Source: an uncultured Paraprevotella sp.
GTDB taxonomy: Bacteria > Bacteroidota > Bacteroidia > Bacteroidales > Bacteroidaceae
Direction of reading: 5' to 3'
Length of the DNA: 7,807 bases
Assembly: GCA_900770805.1 (NCBI GenBank)
Contig: CAAGLP010000220.1
Span: 1 to 7,807 of the forward strand
Made by a program: the position numbers and the translations under genes. Each line of letters begins with the position of its first letter. Position 1 is the stretch's first letter. The notes beneath the pieces are model-generated. The model did no database searches and was not told the DNA's origin. It worked only from the letters and a program-made list of their open reading frames with translations. Below, one piece after another: positions 1 to 6,152 of the stretch.

Positions 1-29
1 TCTTTCCCTACACGACGCTCTTCCGATCT
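1..29 (+). other. Illumina TruSeq read-1 adapter remnant (not genomic)
   Basis: The first 29 bases match the 3' end of the Illumina TruSeq universal/read-1 adapter: they begin TCTTTCCCTACACGACGCTC and end TTCCGATCT, the bases directly next to the insert. Biological sequence (rpoC) begins at base 30. The adapter reads open in the rpoC frame, so an automatic gene caller could fuse about nine artificial residues (FPYTTLFRS) to the fragment. The identification is from memory of the adapter sequence. Confidence 0.97.
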
Positions 30-2534
30 ATCCCTGCTGAGATTGGATACTTCAACGACGTTATTGCCAAGAAGACACTTCGTGGTCTTATTACCAGAGT
101 TATCAAGAGTGTCGGTGTGGCGCGTGCATGCGAGTTCCTCGACGGTATCAAGAACCTGGGTTACAAGATGGCATACGAAGGTGGTCTGTCCTTCAACTTG
201 GGTGATATTATTGTTCCTGAGGAGAAAGCAGAGTTGGTACAGCGCGGTAACGATGAAATCGAGCGCATCACCATGGACTATGGTATGGGTTTCATCACCG
301 ACAAGGAACGTTACAATCAGGTTATTGAAACCTGGACCAAGGTTAACAACGACCTGTCTAAGATTCTGCTGAAGACTATGCGCGAGGCAGAAGAAGGTTT
401 CAATGCAGTATATATGATGCTCGACTCTGGTGCTCGTGGTAGCGCAGGTCAGATCAGTCAGTTGTCTGGTATGCGTGGTCTGATGGCCAAGCCCCAGAAG
501 GCAGGTGCAGAGCCCTTGACCATTGAGAACCCCATTCTTTCTAACTTTAAGGAAGGTATGAGCGTGTTGGAGTACTTCATCTCTACCCACGGTGCTCGTA
601 AGGGTCTTGCGGATACCGCTTTGAAGACTGCCGACGCCGGTTATCTGACACGTCGTCTTGTTGACGTTTCTCACGATGTTATCATCACCGAGGAGGATTG
701 TGGCACATTGCGTGGTCTTGAGTGCACCGCACTGAAGAATGGTGACGAGGTAGTAAGCTCTCTCTACGACCGTATCCTGGGTCGTGTCAGCGTACATGAT
801 GTCATTCATCCCACAACAGGCAAGATGATCGTTGCTTCTGGCGACGAGATTACCGAGGCCAAGGCCAAGGAAATCGAGGAAAGCCCCATCGAGATGGTAG
901 AGATTCGTTCTGTACTTACCTGTGAGAGCCGTAAGGGTGTCTGCGTTAAGTGTTACGGACGCAACCTGGCTTCCAGCCGTATGGTACACAAGGGTGAGGC
1001 TGTAGGTGTGATTGCAGCCCAGTCTATTGGTGAGCCCGGTACTCAGTTGACTCTGCGTACTTTCCACGCCGGTGGTGTGGCTGGTAACGCCGTAGCCAAT
1101 GCACAGATCAAGGCTAAGTACGAGGCACGTTTGGAATTTGAGGAACTCCGTACTGTTGATGCACAGACCGATAATGGCACCGCTAAGATTGTTGTTAGCC
1201 GTTTGGCCGAGGTTCGTTTCGTAGAACCCAAGACTGGCATTGTACTGCTCAGTCAGGACGTGCCCTATGGTAGCACACTCTTCAAGCAGGAAGGTGAGAT
1301 AGTCCAAAAGGGTGATGTAATAGCCCAGTGGGACCCCTTCAACTCTGTTATTGTTACAGAGAGTGCTGGTAAGGTTAAGTTCGAGGATGTTATCGAGAAC
1401 GTAACATATCGTGTTGAGACCGACGAGGCAACAAAGCAGAGCGAGTATATTATCATCGAATCCAAGGACCGCAACAAGATTCCCGCTTGCCATATCCTGG
1501 ATGAGAACGGTGACATCCTTCGTACCTATAACTTCCCCATCGGTGGTCATATAGCCATTACTGATGGTTCCGATGCACGTGTGGGTGAGATTCTGGTTAA
1601 GATACCTCGTGTAGTAGGTGGTGGTGGTGATATTACCGGTGGTCTGCCTCGTGTAACCGAGTTGTTCGAGGCTCGTAACCCAAGTAATCCCGCTGTTGTG
1701 GCTGAGATTGATGGTGTTGTTACTATGGGTCGTCTGAAGCGTGGTAACCGCGAGATAACCATTACCTCTAAGGTTGGTGATGTTCGCAAGTACCTCGTGC
1801 CCATCTCCAAGCAGATTCTGGTACAGGACAATGATAACGTACGTGCCGGCACACCTCTGTCCGACGGTGCTGTTACTCCTGCCGACATTCTGGCCATCAA
1901 GGGTCCCACTGCCGTTCAGGAATATATCGTTAACGAGATTCAGGACGTATACCGCTTGCAGGGTGTAAAGATCAACGACAAGCACTTTGAGGTTATCGTA
2001 CGTCAGATGATGCGTAAGGTTCAGATTATCGAACCAGGCGACACTCGCTTCCTGGAAACTCAGATTGTCGACAAGTTGGACTTCGCAGAGGAGAACGACC
2101 GCATCTGGGGTAAGAAGGTAGTTGTCAATGCCGGTGATAGCGAGACAATGCACGCTGGTCAGATTGTTACCTCACGTCGTCTGCGCGATGAGAACTCTCT
2201 GCTGAAGCGTCAGGACAAGAAGATTGTGGAGGTTCGCGATGCAATGCCCGCCACATCTACACAGATCCTGCAGGGTATCACCCGCGCTTCTTTGGCAACA
2301 AGTTCATTCATGAGTGCTGCATCCTTCCAGGAGACAACCAAGGTGCTGAACGAGGCTGCCATCAACGGCAAGAGCGATTACCTCGAGGGCATGAAGGAGA
2401 ACGTTATCTGCGGTCACCTGATTCCTGCCGGTACCGGTATGCGCGAGTACGAGAAGATTGTTGTTGGTTCACGCGAGGACTACGAGCGCACTCTGGCCAA
2501 CCGTAAGGCTCGTCTGGACTTTGACGATTTTTAA
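30..2534 (+). CDS. rpoC: DNA-directed RNA polymerase subunit beta' (RpoC), C-terminal 834 residues, 5' truncated
   Basis: This is the largest catalytic subunit of RNA polymerase. It is open from base 30 (IPAEIGYFND) to TAA at 2532-2534. The GTG at 117 is internal, because the 29 preceding codons are clear RpoC sequence. In fragment numbering, the bridge helix (DSGARGSAGQ, then GMRGLMAKP) is near residues 131-155. The second zinc site is Cys224, Cys298, Cys305 and Cys308 (EEDC; TCESRKGVCVKC), with the same 74-7-3 spacing as E. coli C814/C888/C895/C898. The trigger-loop base GEPGTQLTLRTFHAGG is near 334-349. About 180 residues follow before DITGGLPRVTELFEARNP, matching an SI3-type insertion in the trigger loop. 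The C-terminal part holds the conserved TRASLATSSFMSAASFQETT and IPAGTGMREY. Full-length Bacteroidota RpoC is about 1,430 residues, so roughly 600 (clamp, NADFDGD active site) lie off the left edge, probably with rpoB upstream. No frameshift is seen. Confidence 0.98.
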   Translation: MPAEIGYFNDVIAKKTLRGLITRVIKSVGVARACEFLDGIKNLGYKMAYEGGLSFNLGDIIVPEEKAELVQRGNDEIERITMDYGMGFITDKERYNQVIETWTKVNNDLSKILLKTMREAEEGFNAVYMMLDSGARGSAGQISQLSGMRGLMAKPQKAGAEPLTIENPILSNFKEGMSVLEYFISTHGARKGLADTALKTADAGYLTRRLVDVSHDVIITEEDCGTLRGLECTALKNGDEVVSSLYDRILGRVSVHDVIHPTTGKMIVASGDEITEAKAKEIEESPIEMVEIRSVLTCESRKGVCVKCYGRNLASSRMVHKGEAVGVIAAQSIGEPGTQLTLRTFHAGGVAGNAVANAQIKAKYEARLEFEELRTVDAQTDNGTAKIVVSRLAEVRFVEPKTGIVLLSQDVPYGSTLFKQEGEIVQKGDVIAQWDPFNSVIVTESAGKVKFEDVIENVTYRVETDEATKQSEYIIIESKDRNKIPACHILDENGDILRTYNFPIGGHIAITDGSDARVGEILVKIPRVVGGGGDITGGLPRVTELFEARNPSNPAVVAEIDGVVTMGRLKRGNREITITSKVGDVRKYLVPISKQILVQDNDNVRAGTPLSDGAVTPADILAIKGPTAVQEYIVNEIQDVYRLQGVKINDKHFEVIVRQMMRKVQIIEPGDTRFLETQIVDKLDFAEENDRIWGKKVVVNAGDSETMHAGQIVTSRRLRDENSLLKRQDKKIVEVRDAMPATSTQILQGITRASLATSSFMSAASFQETTKVLNEAAINGKSDYLEGMKENVICGHLIPAGTGMREYEKIVVGSREDYERTLANRKARLDFDDF

Positions 2535-2560
2535 ATAGCTCCTATTAAATTATGATAAAG

Positions 2561-2603
2561 AAGCGCTTTGCCAAAGTGTAACAACTTTGACGAGGCGCTT
2601 TTT
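2561..2603 (+). terminator. Intrinsic terminator of the rpoC transcript
   Basis: The hairpin arms are 2561-2577 and 2584-2600 with a six-base loop (GTAACA). AAGCGC pairs with GCGCTT at the base and CAAAGT with ACTTTG at the top. Between them are two G-T wobbles and one C-A mismatch. TTTTT (2599-2603) follows directly. It lies 27 bp after the rpoC stop, so it should end the rpoBC operon before the thioesterase gene. Confidence 0.85.
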
Positions 2604-2653
2604 AGTTTATCTCTTCTACTTTCCAGTTTACCGTTTTCCTATTTTCGTATTAT

Positions 2654-3043
2654 ATGATGCATGAACTTAAAATGAAGGTTCGCGACTATGAATGCGACCT
2701 GCAGGGCATTGTCAACAATGCCAATTATCAGCACTATCTGGAACATGCCCGTCATGAGTTCCTTCTGGAACGTGGCATCAGTTTCGCCGATATGCATGCC
2801 CGAGGCATAGATGCCGTTGTGGCGCGTATCACATTAGAGTACAAGATTCCTCTGCGTAGTGGAGACGAGTTTATTTGTAGCCTTACTGTTAAGAAGGAAA
2901 ATGTACGCTACATTTTCCTTCAGGAGATACATCGAGCCAGCGATGGCAAACTCTGCCTGAAGGCCAAGGTGGATTCAGTCTGTGTGCAAGACGGTCGTCT
3001 GCTGTCTTCATGTAAGGATTTGGACGAGAAACTCTTTGGCTGA
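2654..3043 (+). CDS. Acyl-CoA thioesterase, YbgC/FadM-like (4HBT hot-dog family)
   Basis: The protein has 129 residues, normal for a single-domain hot-dog thioesterase of the 4-hydroxybenzoyl-CoA thioesterase family. These enzymes hydrolyse acyl-CoA to free acid and CoA in the cytoplasm. The family signature is at the N-terminus: RDYECDLQGIVNNANY (residues 10-25), with Asp15 in the position of the catalytic Asp (usual form tDxxGhvnnanY), then YLEHARHEFL. The central strand and substrate-tunnel segment ITLEYKIPLRSGDEF (59-73) is also typical. Two adjacent ATGs (2654, 2657) leave the start uncertain by one residue, and no strong ribosome-binding site is visible. The stop overlaps the start of the MATE gene by one base (TGATG), which suggests a two-gene operon. 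I see no perfect TAnnTTTG promoter in the 50 bp after the rpoC terminator. The natural substrate cannot be told from sequence. Confidence 0.9.
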   Translation: MMHELKMKVRDYECDLQGIVNNANYQHYLEHARHEFLLERGISFADMHARGIDAVVARITLEYKIPLRSGDEFICSLTVKKENVRYIFLQEIHRASDGKLCLKAKVDSVCVQDGRLLSSCKDLDEKLFG

Positions 3044-4401
3044 TGTCCTTCTTCTCTACTCTTGACCGCCGTATACTTGCCATTGCTTTGCCAAGTATAG
3101 TCAGTAACATTACCGTTCCTCTTCTGGGTCTGGTGGATGTTGCTGTGACCGGTCATATGGGTTCCGATGGGGTAGGCACAGACGGTGCCTTGCCGGCATC
3201 CTATTATGTAGGCGCCATTGCTGTTGGTGGCATGCTCTTCAATATCATATATTGGATGTTTGGCTTCCTCAGGATGGGAACTGGTGGCGAGACAGCTCAG
3301 GCATGGGGGCGTAGGGATTTGGATGGAGTAGTACTATTGCTTGTCCGAAATTTGCTCCTGGCCCTTGTCTTGGCATTGGTTCTTATGATAGCCTCCCCCT
3401 TAATACGCGATGTCGCGTTATGGTACATAGCATCGGAAGCAGAAGTGGCTTCCCTCGCACGCACGTATTATAATATATGTATATGGGGAGCCATTCCTGC
3501 CCTTGGTCTGTTTGTCATGAACGGATGGTACATAGGCATGCAGAATTCCCGTTTCCCCATGCTTGTGGCCATTGGGCAGAATCTACTGAACATCGCATGC
3601 AGCATTTTCTTTGTTTATGCTCTTGGCATGCGCATAGAGGGTGTAGCGTTGGGAACCCTGTTGGCTCAGTGGGTGGCGTTCATCATTGCACTCCTGCTGT
3701 GTCTGCGCTATTACCAACGGTTGTGGCATAGAAAGACATTCAGCATGCCACCGCTAAGCCTCTTGCTCCGTCAGGTCGTTGCTCCTGGTTCCATCTCCAA
3801 TCGCCAGAATCTCTCACTCTTCCTCCGTACACTCTGCCTGATAGTGGTTCATTTCATGTTTATTGCAGCAGGAGCGGCTCAGGGCAGTATGGCGCTTGCC
3901 GTCAACACCTTGCTTATGCAACTATTCACCATGTTCAGTTATTTCATGGATGGCTTTGCTTATGCCGGTGAAGCTCTTGTTGGAAAGGCTGTAGGAGCAT
4001 GCAATCGTAATGCCTGTTATACTATTGTTCGTCGCCTTTTCATGTGGGGTGGGGTGGTGTCACTGCTCTTTGTTGCGTTATATGCCATTGGAGGCAATGC
4101 CTTCATGTCATTGCTTACGGACGATACATCTGTTCTTGACACCTTGTCGCACTATCGTCTGTGGACTTTGCTTCTCCCTATTTGCGGAGTAGCCTCATTC
4201 TTGTGGGATGGTATCTACATAGGAGCTACAGCCCCACGCCTGATGCTCCTATCCATGGTTATCAGCATGTGCGTGTTTCTCGTGGGTTATTACTTCCTCA
4301 TTCCTCTTTGGGGCAACCATGCCTTGTGGCTTTCTTTCCTCTCCTATCTTGCTTGTCGTGGGATGGTGCAGACTTGTACCAGAGCAAAGATTTTGCCCTA
4401 A
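3043..4401 (+). CDS. MATE-family multidrug efflux transporter (DinF-like)
   Basis: This is a 452-residue polytopic inner-membrane protein, the usual length for MATE transporters, which export cationic or amphipathic compounds in exchange for Na+ or H+. About twelve hydrophobic segments are visible. Family marks are LLGLVDVAVTGHMG in TM1 (27-40; Asp32 sits where the cation-coupling Asp of DinF-type MATEs lies), NIIYWMFGFLRMGTGGETAQ (67-86), and the second-half counterpart MDGFAYAGEALVGKAVGA (302-319). The wording of these motifs is closer to the DinF branch than to NorM. The first loop carries a Gly/Asp-rich stretch (SDGVGTDGALPAS, 41-53) longer than I remember for close relatives. The start ATG at 3043 shares its A with the thioesterase TGA, so reinitiation is the likely route of translation. 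No clear terminator follows the stop, so some read-through into the YqeY gene is possible. The transported compound is unknown. Confidence 0.93.
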   Translation: MSFFSTLDRRILAIALPSIVSNITVPLLGLVDVAVTGHMGSDGVGTDGALPASYYVGAIAVGGMLFNIIYWMFGFLRMGTGGETAQAWGRRDLDGVVLLLVRNLLLALVLALVLMIASPLIRDVALWYIASEAEVASLARTYYNICIWGAIPALGLFVMNGWYIGMQNSRFPMLVAIGQNLLNIACSIFFVYALGMRIEGVALGTLLAQWVAFIIALLLCLRYYQRLWHRKTFSMPPLSLLLRQVVAPGSISNRQNLSLFLRTLCLIVVHFMFIAAGAAQGSMALAVNTLLMQLFTMFSYFMDGFAYAGEALVGKAVGACNRNACYTIVRRLFMWGGVVSLLFVALYAIGGNAFMSLLTDDTSVLDTLSHYRLWTLLLPICGVASFLWDGIYIGATAPRLMLLSMVISMCVFLVGYYFLIPLWGNHALWLSFLSYLACRGMVQTCTRAKILP

Positions 4402-4404
4402 TCA

Positions 4405-4436
4405 TTTGGCCGGTTCGCTCAAAAATGGTACTTTTG
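4405..4436 (+). promoter_or_regulatory. Bacteroidota-type promoter for the GatB/YqeY gene
   Basis: A TTTG (-33 element) at 4405-4408 is followed after 20 bp by TACTTTTG (4429-4436), an exact match to the Bacteroidota -7 consensus TAnnTTTG. This predicts a start near 4443 and a 5' leader of about 38 nt before the ATG at 4481. The promoter begins just after the MATE stop codon, so the YqeY gene probably has its own transcript. Confidence 0.75.
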
Positions 4437-4480
4437 CGTACACTACAATAGTTTAATAATTCAAAAAACCTGATACAATT

Positions 4481-4927
4481 ATGTTATTCGAACAGATAAG
4501 CAAAGACATCGTCCAGGCCATGAAGGCAAAGGACAAGGTTCGTCTCATGGCACTTCGCAATGCCAAGAAGTATTTTCTCGAGGCTCTCACTGCACCCGGT
4601 GCAGATGCCGAACTCTCCGATGAGCAGGCACTGAAGATCCTCTCCAAACTCGTAAAGCAAGGCAAGGACACCGCCCAGCTCTATGTAGAGCAGAACCGTC
4701 CCGATCTGGCCGAGGAGGAGATGGGACAGGTCACTGCACTTGAGGCATATCTTCCCAATGCCCTCACTCCCGAGGAACTGGAAGCCGAGCTCCGCGCTAT
4801 CATAGCAGAAGTTGGTGCCACCTGTGCCAAGGAGATGGGCAAGGTCATGGGTGTTGCCAGCAAGCGCCTCGCAGGTCGTGCCGATGGCAAGGACATTTCC
4901 ACCAAGGTCAAGGAACTCTTGGCATAA
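4481..4927 (+). CDS. GatB/YqeY domain-containing protein
   Basis: This 148-residue cytoplasmic protein has the standard length of stand-alone YqeY proteins. These are homologous to the C-terminal, tRNA-contacting domain of GatB in the Asp-tRNA(Asn)/Glu-tRNA(Gln) amidotransferase. It is mostly helical: MLFEQISKDIVQAMKAKDK at the N-terminus, RLMALRNAKKYFLEAL (21-36), LSKLVKQGKDTAQLY, the acidic linker LAEEEMGQVTALEAYLP, and the C-terminal KEMGKVMGVASKRLAGRADG (117-136), close to the YqeY consensus MGkvMg..k..GraDG. The exact role of single-domain YqeY proteins is not settled, so a tRNA-related function is family inference. Its own promoter lies at 4405-4436 and a strong terminator starts 9 bp after the stop. 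Codon use (AAG, CTC, GGC) matches the left block. Confidence 0.93.
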   Translation: MLFEQISKDIVQAMKAKDKVRLMALRNAKKYFLEALTAPGADAELSDEQALKILSKLVKQGKDTAQLYVEQNRPDLAEEEMGQVTALEAYLPNALTPEELEAELRAIIAEVGATCAKEMGKVMGVASKRLAGRADGKDISTKVKELLA

Positions 4928-4935
4928 AACCCTTC

Positions 4936-4980
4936 AATCGTCGTATTGTCATAGTACAGACAATACGACGATTTTGTTTA
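4936..4980 (+). terminator. Intrinsic terminator of the GatB/YqeY gene
   Basis: This is a perfect 15-bp stem, 4936-4950 with 4959-4973 (AATCGTCGTATTGTC against its complement), with an eight-base loop and then TTTTGTTTA. It begins 9 bp after the stop codon. Confidence 0.93.
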
Positions 4981-5188
4981 AAGAATTTTGCTGTTTGTTA
5001 CTTCAAAGCCTGCGAATACTCATCCAACGCTGCTTAAATACACAAGTAGAAAGCGTTTTTTGTCTATATTCAAGGTATGGGAAAGAATGCGTGTTAATTT
5101 AGATCGGATGAATTAAAGGACTTTCTTTACATGATAGGATTTACAGATAAATTATTTATATTTATTGTGATTATTAAAGAAATTTTAA
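4981..5188. other. Intergenic stretch with no gene; one extra terminator-like hairpin
   Basis: No convincing reading frame is seen here on either strand. The one clear element is a hairpin at 5026-5057: AACGCT pairs with AGCGTT, an inner CTT pairs with AAG, and the loop is AAATACAC. It is followed by TTTTTT (5056-5061), a terminator-like arrangement about 50 bp beyond the YqeY terminator. It could be a back-up terminator or the end of an unseen small RNA. On the minus strand, a short in-frame tail at about 4998-5033 (AALDEYSQALK, then stop) might be the end of an eroded gene, but an in-frame stop directly precedes it. The rest, up to the promoter near 5164, is AT-rich without visible structure. 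Confidence 0.5.
5026..5061 (+). terminator. Terminator-like hairpin with six-T run, no assigned gene
   Basis: The outer stem 5026-5031/5052-5057 is six perfect pairs. An inner short stem (CTT/AAG, 5033-5035/5044-5046) is offset by a bulge. A run of six Ts (5056-5061) follows. It lies beyond the YqeY terminator in the same orientation, so it may be a secondary terminator. Confidence 0.5.
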
Positions 5189-5196
5189 TATCTTTG
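5164..5196 (+). promoter_or_regulatory. Bacteroidota-type promoter upstream of structured RNA and lipoprotein gene
   Basis: TATCTTTG at 5189-5196 is an exact TAnnTTTG -7 element. ATTG at 5164-5167, 21 bp upstream, matches the TTTG -33 element at three of four positions. The predicted start is near 5203, which would give the lipoprotein gene at 5608 an unusually long 5' leader of about 400 nt, or drive a free-standing RNA. Confidence 0.65.
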
Positions 5197-5202
5197 TTTC
5201 GC

Positions 5203-5537
5203 AATAGCCAGAACAATCATTCATATACATTATATATATGATTAGTAGAATGGTAATGCACAACATAATGTAAAGCGTCATTGATGCTTTGTCTTTTGGC
5301 CTCTTGAACGTAGGAAATTCAAATGCATGTCAAAGACAATGTCTGAAGTGATTGTTACGGGAATGCGTTGATGTATCCCGGAGTGTGCCTACGAGGATAA
5401 TTATATCCTCGATGCACACTTTTGGGAAAGAAAGCAAAATAGCATACGTAGGCAAACACTCTGCTCGTCTTCATGCATGGCTTCCTACGGCCTAAGAGGT
5501 GGATAAGCAGAAATGGGAGCCTACGTTTTATTTTATG
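5203..5537 (+). ncRNA. Candidate structured non-coding RNA or long regulatory leader
   Basis: Downstream of an exact -7 box, the plus-strand transcript can form hairpins at 5221-5241 (7 bp), 5275-5287 (5 bp), 5335-5356 (6 bp), 5358-5380 (5 bp, CGGGA/TCCCG) and 5382-5420 (7 + 8 bp, ATTA loop). A long-range helix could close much of this: 5300-5305 with 5494-5499 (CCTCTT/AAGAGG) plus 5309-5316 with 5482-5489 (CGTAGGAA/TTCCTACG). A second 8-bp complement, 5446-5453 with 5519-5526 (ACGTAGGC/GCCTACGT), is followed by TTTTATTTTAT, as in a terminator or attenuator. No reading frame in it looks like a protein. The 93-codon frame on the minus strand at 5355-5636 has low-complexity composition and no family resemblance. 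I could not match it to tmRNA, RNase P RNA or SRP RNA, whose conserved sequences are absent. The pairings are read directly; the RNA itself is inferred. It could be a stand-alone RNA or a leader controlling the lipoprotein gene. Confidence 0.5.
5382..5420 (+). promoter_or_regulatory. Strong two-part hairpin in the leader region
   Basis: AGTGTGC (5382-5388) pairs with GCACACT (5414-5420), and CGAGGATA (5392-5399) pairs with TATCCTCG (5404-5411) around a four-base loop ATTA. A small internal loop separates the two helices. The short T run after it (5420-5423) is too weak to call a terminator with confidence. Its left arm overlaps a segment (5381-5393) that can instead pair with 5447-5461. Confidence 0.7.
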
Positions 5538-5570
5538 TTGTATTGTGATAATAATTATCATCAATAACAA
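5538..5570 (+). promoter_or_regulatory. AT-rich hairpin ahead of the lipoprotein gene
   Basis: Three helices, TTG/CAA, TATTG/CAATA and TGATAA/TTATCA, stack with two single-base bulges (5561 and 5567) and a TAA loop, giving 14 pairs in total. It starts just after the U-rich run ending at 5536 and ends 37 bp before the lipoprotein start codon. At DNA level the core TGATAATAATTATCA is also a perfect palindrome and could equally be a protein-binding site. Confidence 0.5.
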
Positions 5571-5607
5571 GCCAACACCGGGCTTCTGCTGGCAAAATGA
5601 AAGTAAT

Positions 5608-6096
5608 ATGAAAAACATTAAGTTAGTTTTGGCCACTGGTGTAATGGCAATGACATTTGCAAGTTGTGCACGCTACACGGTAGATGCTCCAATCATGGGT
5701 ATTGCAGGTAATTCAATCAATACCTATGTCGCAGCAGACCTTGACTACAAGGGAGCAAAGAAGATTTCTGCTGACATAGAAACAAAAACTTTGTTTGGTT
5801 TTATTCCCCTCTCACGCAACGGTAACAAACAACTTACCAATCCTAATCGTTACAAAGGCTTGAATAAGTTACAACGCCAAGCACTATACAGAGCAAAGAC
5901 AAATAGCGATGTTGATATTATTTTAGACCCAGAATTTACAACAGAAAAACATAGCTGGTTCTTTGGTCTTTACAAGACACGCAAATGCTCTGTAAAGGGA
6001 TGGGGTGTTAACATGAAGGGTATTAAAGAGGATACAAGTGTAAATACCAATCCCAATCCCACAAGTTCATTCAACAGCAATAGTCTTTTTAAATAA
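5608..6096 (+). CDS. Small lipoprotein of unknown function
   Basis: The protein has 162 residues when started at ATG 5608. An in-frame ATG at 5473 would add 45 residues, but these run through the structured leader and would bury the signal peptide, so I reject it. The signal peptide MKNIKLVLATGVMAMTFASC ends in a lipobox (FASC) that predicts lipidation at Cys20. The residues after Cys20 (ARYTVD) lack the acidic surface-export signal known in Bacteroidota, so a periplasm-facing location is more likely. The mature part has a lysine-rich middle (DYKGAKKISADIETKTLFGF, 46-65), a predicted helix (LNKLQRQALYRAKTNSDV), a likely core strand DIILDPEF (103-110), WFFGLYKTRKCSVKGWGV, and an Asn/Ser-rich disordered tail. 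The ADxxLxPxF plus GxY..KxxVxGxG pattern recalls a group of small Bacteroidota lipoproteins, but I cannot name the family. Codons are AT-rich (AAA, AAT) compared with the left block. Upstream lies the long structured leader; a hairpin at 6117-6152 follows. Confidence 0.85.
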   Translation: MKNIKLVLATGVMAMTFASCARYTVDAPIMGIAGNSINTYVAADLDYKGAKKISADIETKTLFGFIPLSRNGNKQLTNPNRYKGLNKLQRQALYRAKTNSDVDIILDPEFTTEKHSWFFGLYKTRKCSVKGWGVNMKGIKEDTSVNTNPNPTSSFNSNSLFK

Positions 6097-6116
6097 ATTC
6101 TTCTTATCAACCAACC

Positions 6117-6152
6117 TATCACCACATAGTCATTTTCGGCAATGTGGTGATA
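6117..6152 (+). terminator. Hairpin between lipoprotein and secreted-protein genes, possible weak terminator or attenuator
   Basis: This is a perfect 11-bp stem, 6117-6127 with 6142-6152 (TATCACCACAT against its complement), with a 14-base loop. Only a short T run (TCTTTA) follows, so termination may be partial. It sits 18 bp upstream of the next start codon. The alternative GTG start at 6144 lies inside its right arm, which favours the ATG at 6171. Confidence 0.6.

Noticed and set aside
117..2534. GTG at 117 as the start of an 805-residue protein
   Set aside because: The 29 codons before it (from base 30) are clear RpoC sequence in the same frame; the gene is cut by the contig end and does not start here.
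2640..2647. TATTTTCG as a -7 promoter element for the thioesterase gene
   Set aside because: One mismatch to TAnnTTTG, only six bases before the ATG, and no partner TTTG at proper spacing; too weak to call.
2889..3156. Minus-strand frames over the thioesterase/MATE junction
   Set aside because: They are shadows of two well-supported plus-strand genes, with no family resemblance and no promoter.
5203..5537. tmRNA, RNase P RNA or SRP RNA in the non-coding region
   Set aside because: The tRNA-like 3' end of tmRNA, the GAGGAAAGTCC-type core of RNase P RNA and the conserved SRP loop are not present on the plus strand.
5473..5607. ATG at 5473 as start of the lipoprotein
   Set aside because: It would place 45 residues ahead of a complete signal peptide with lipobox, and its codons overlap the paired RNA segments.
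5355..5636. 93-codon frame on the minus strand across the leader
   Set aside because: It has no recognisable domain, is low-complexity (isoleucine run), has no promoter on that strand, and overlaps the lipoprotein start and the structured RNA.
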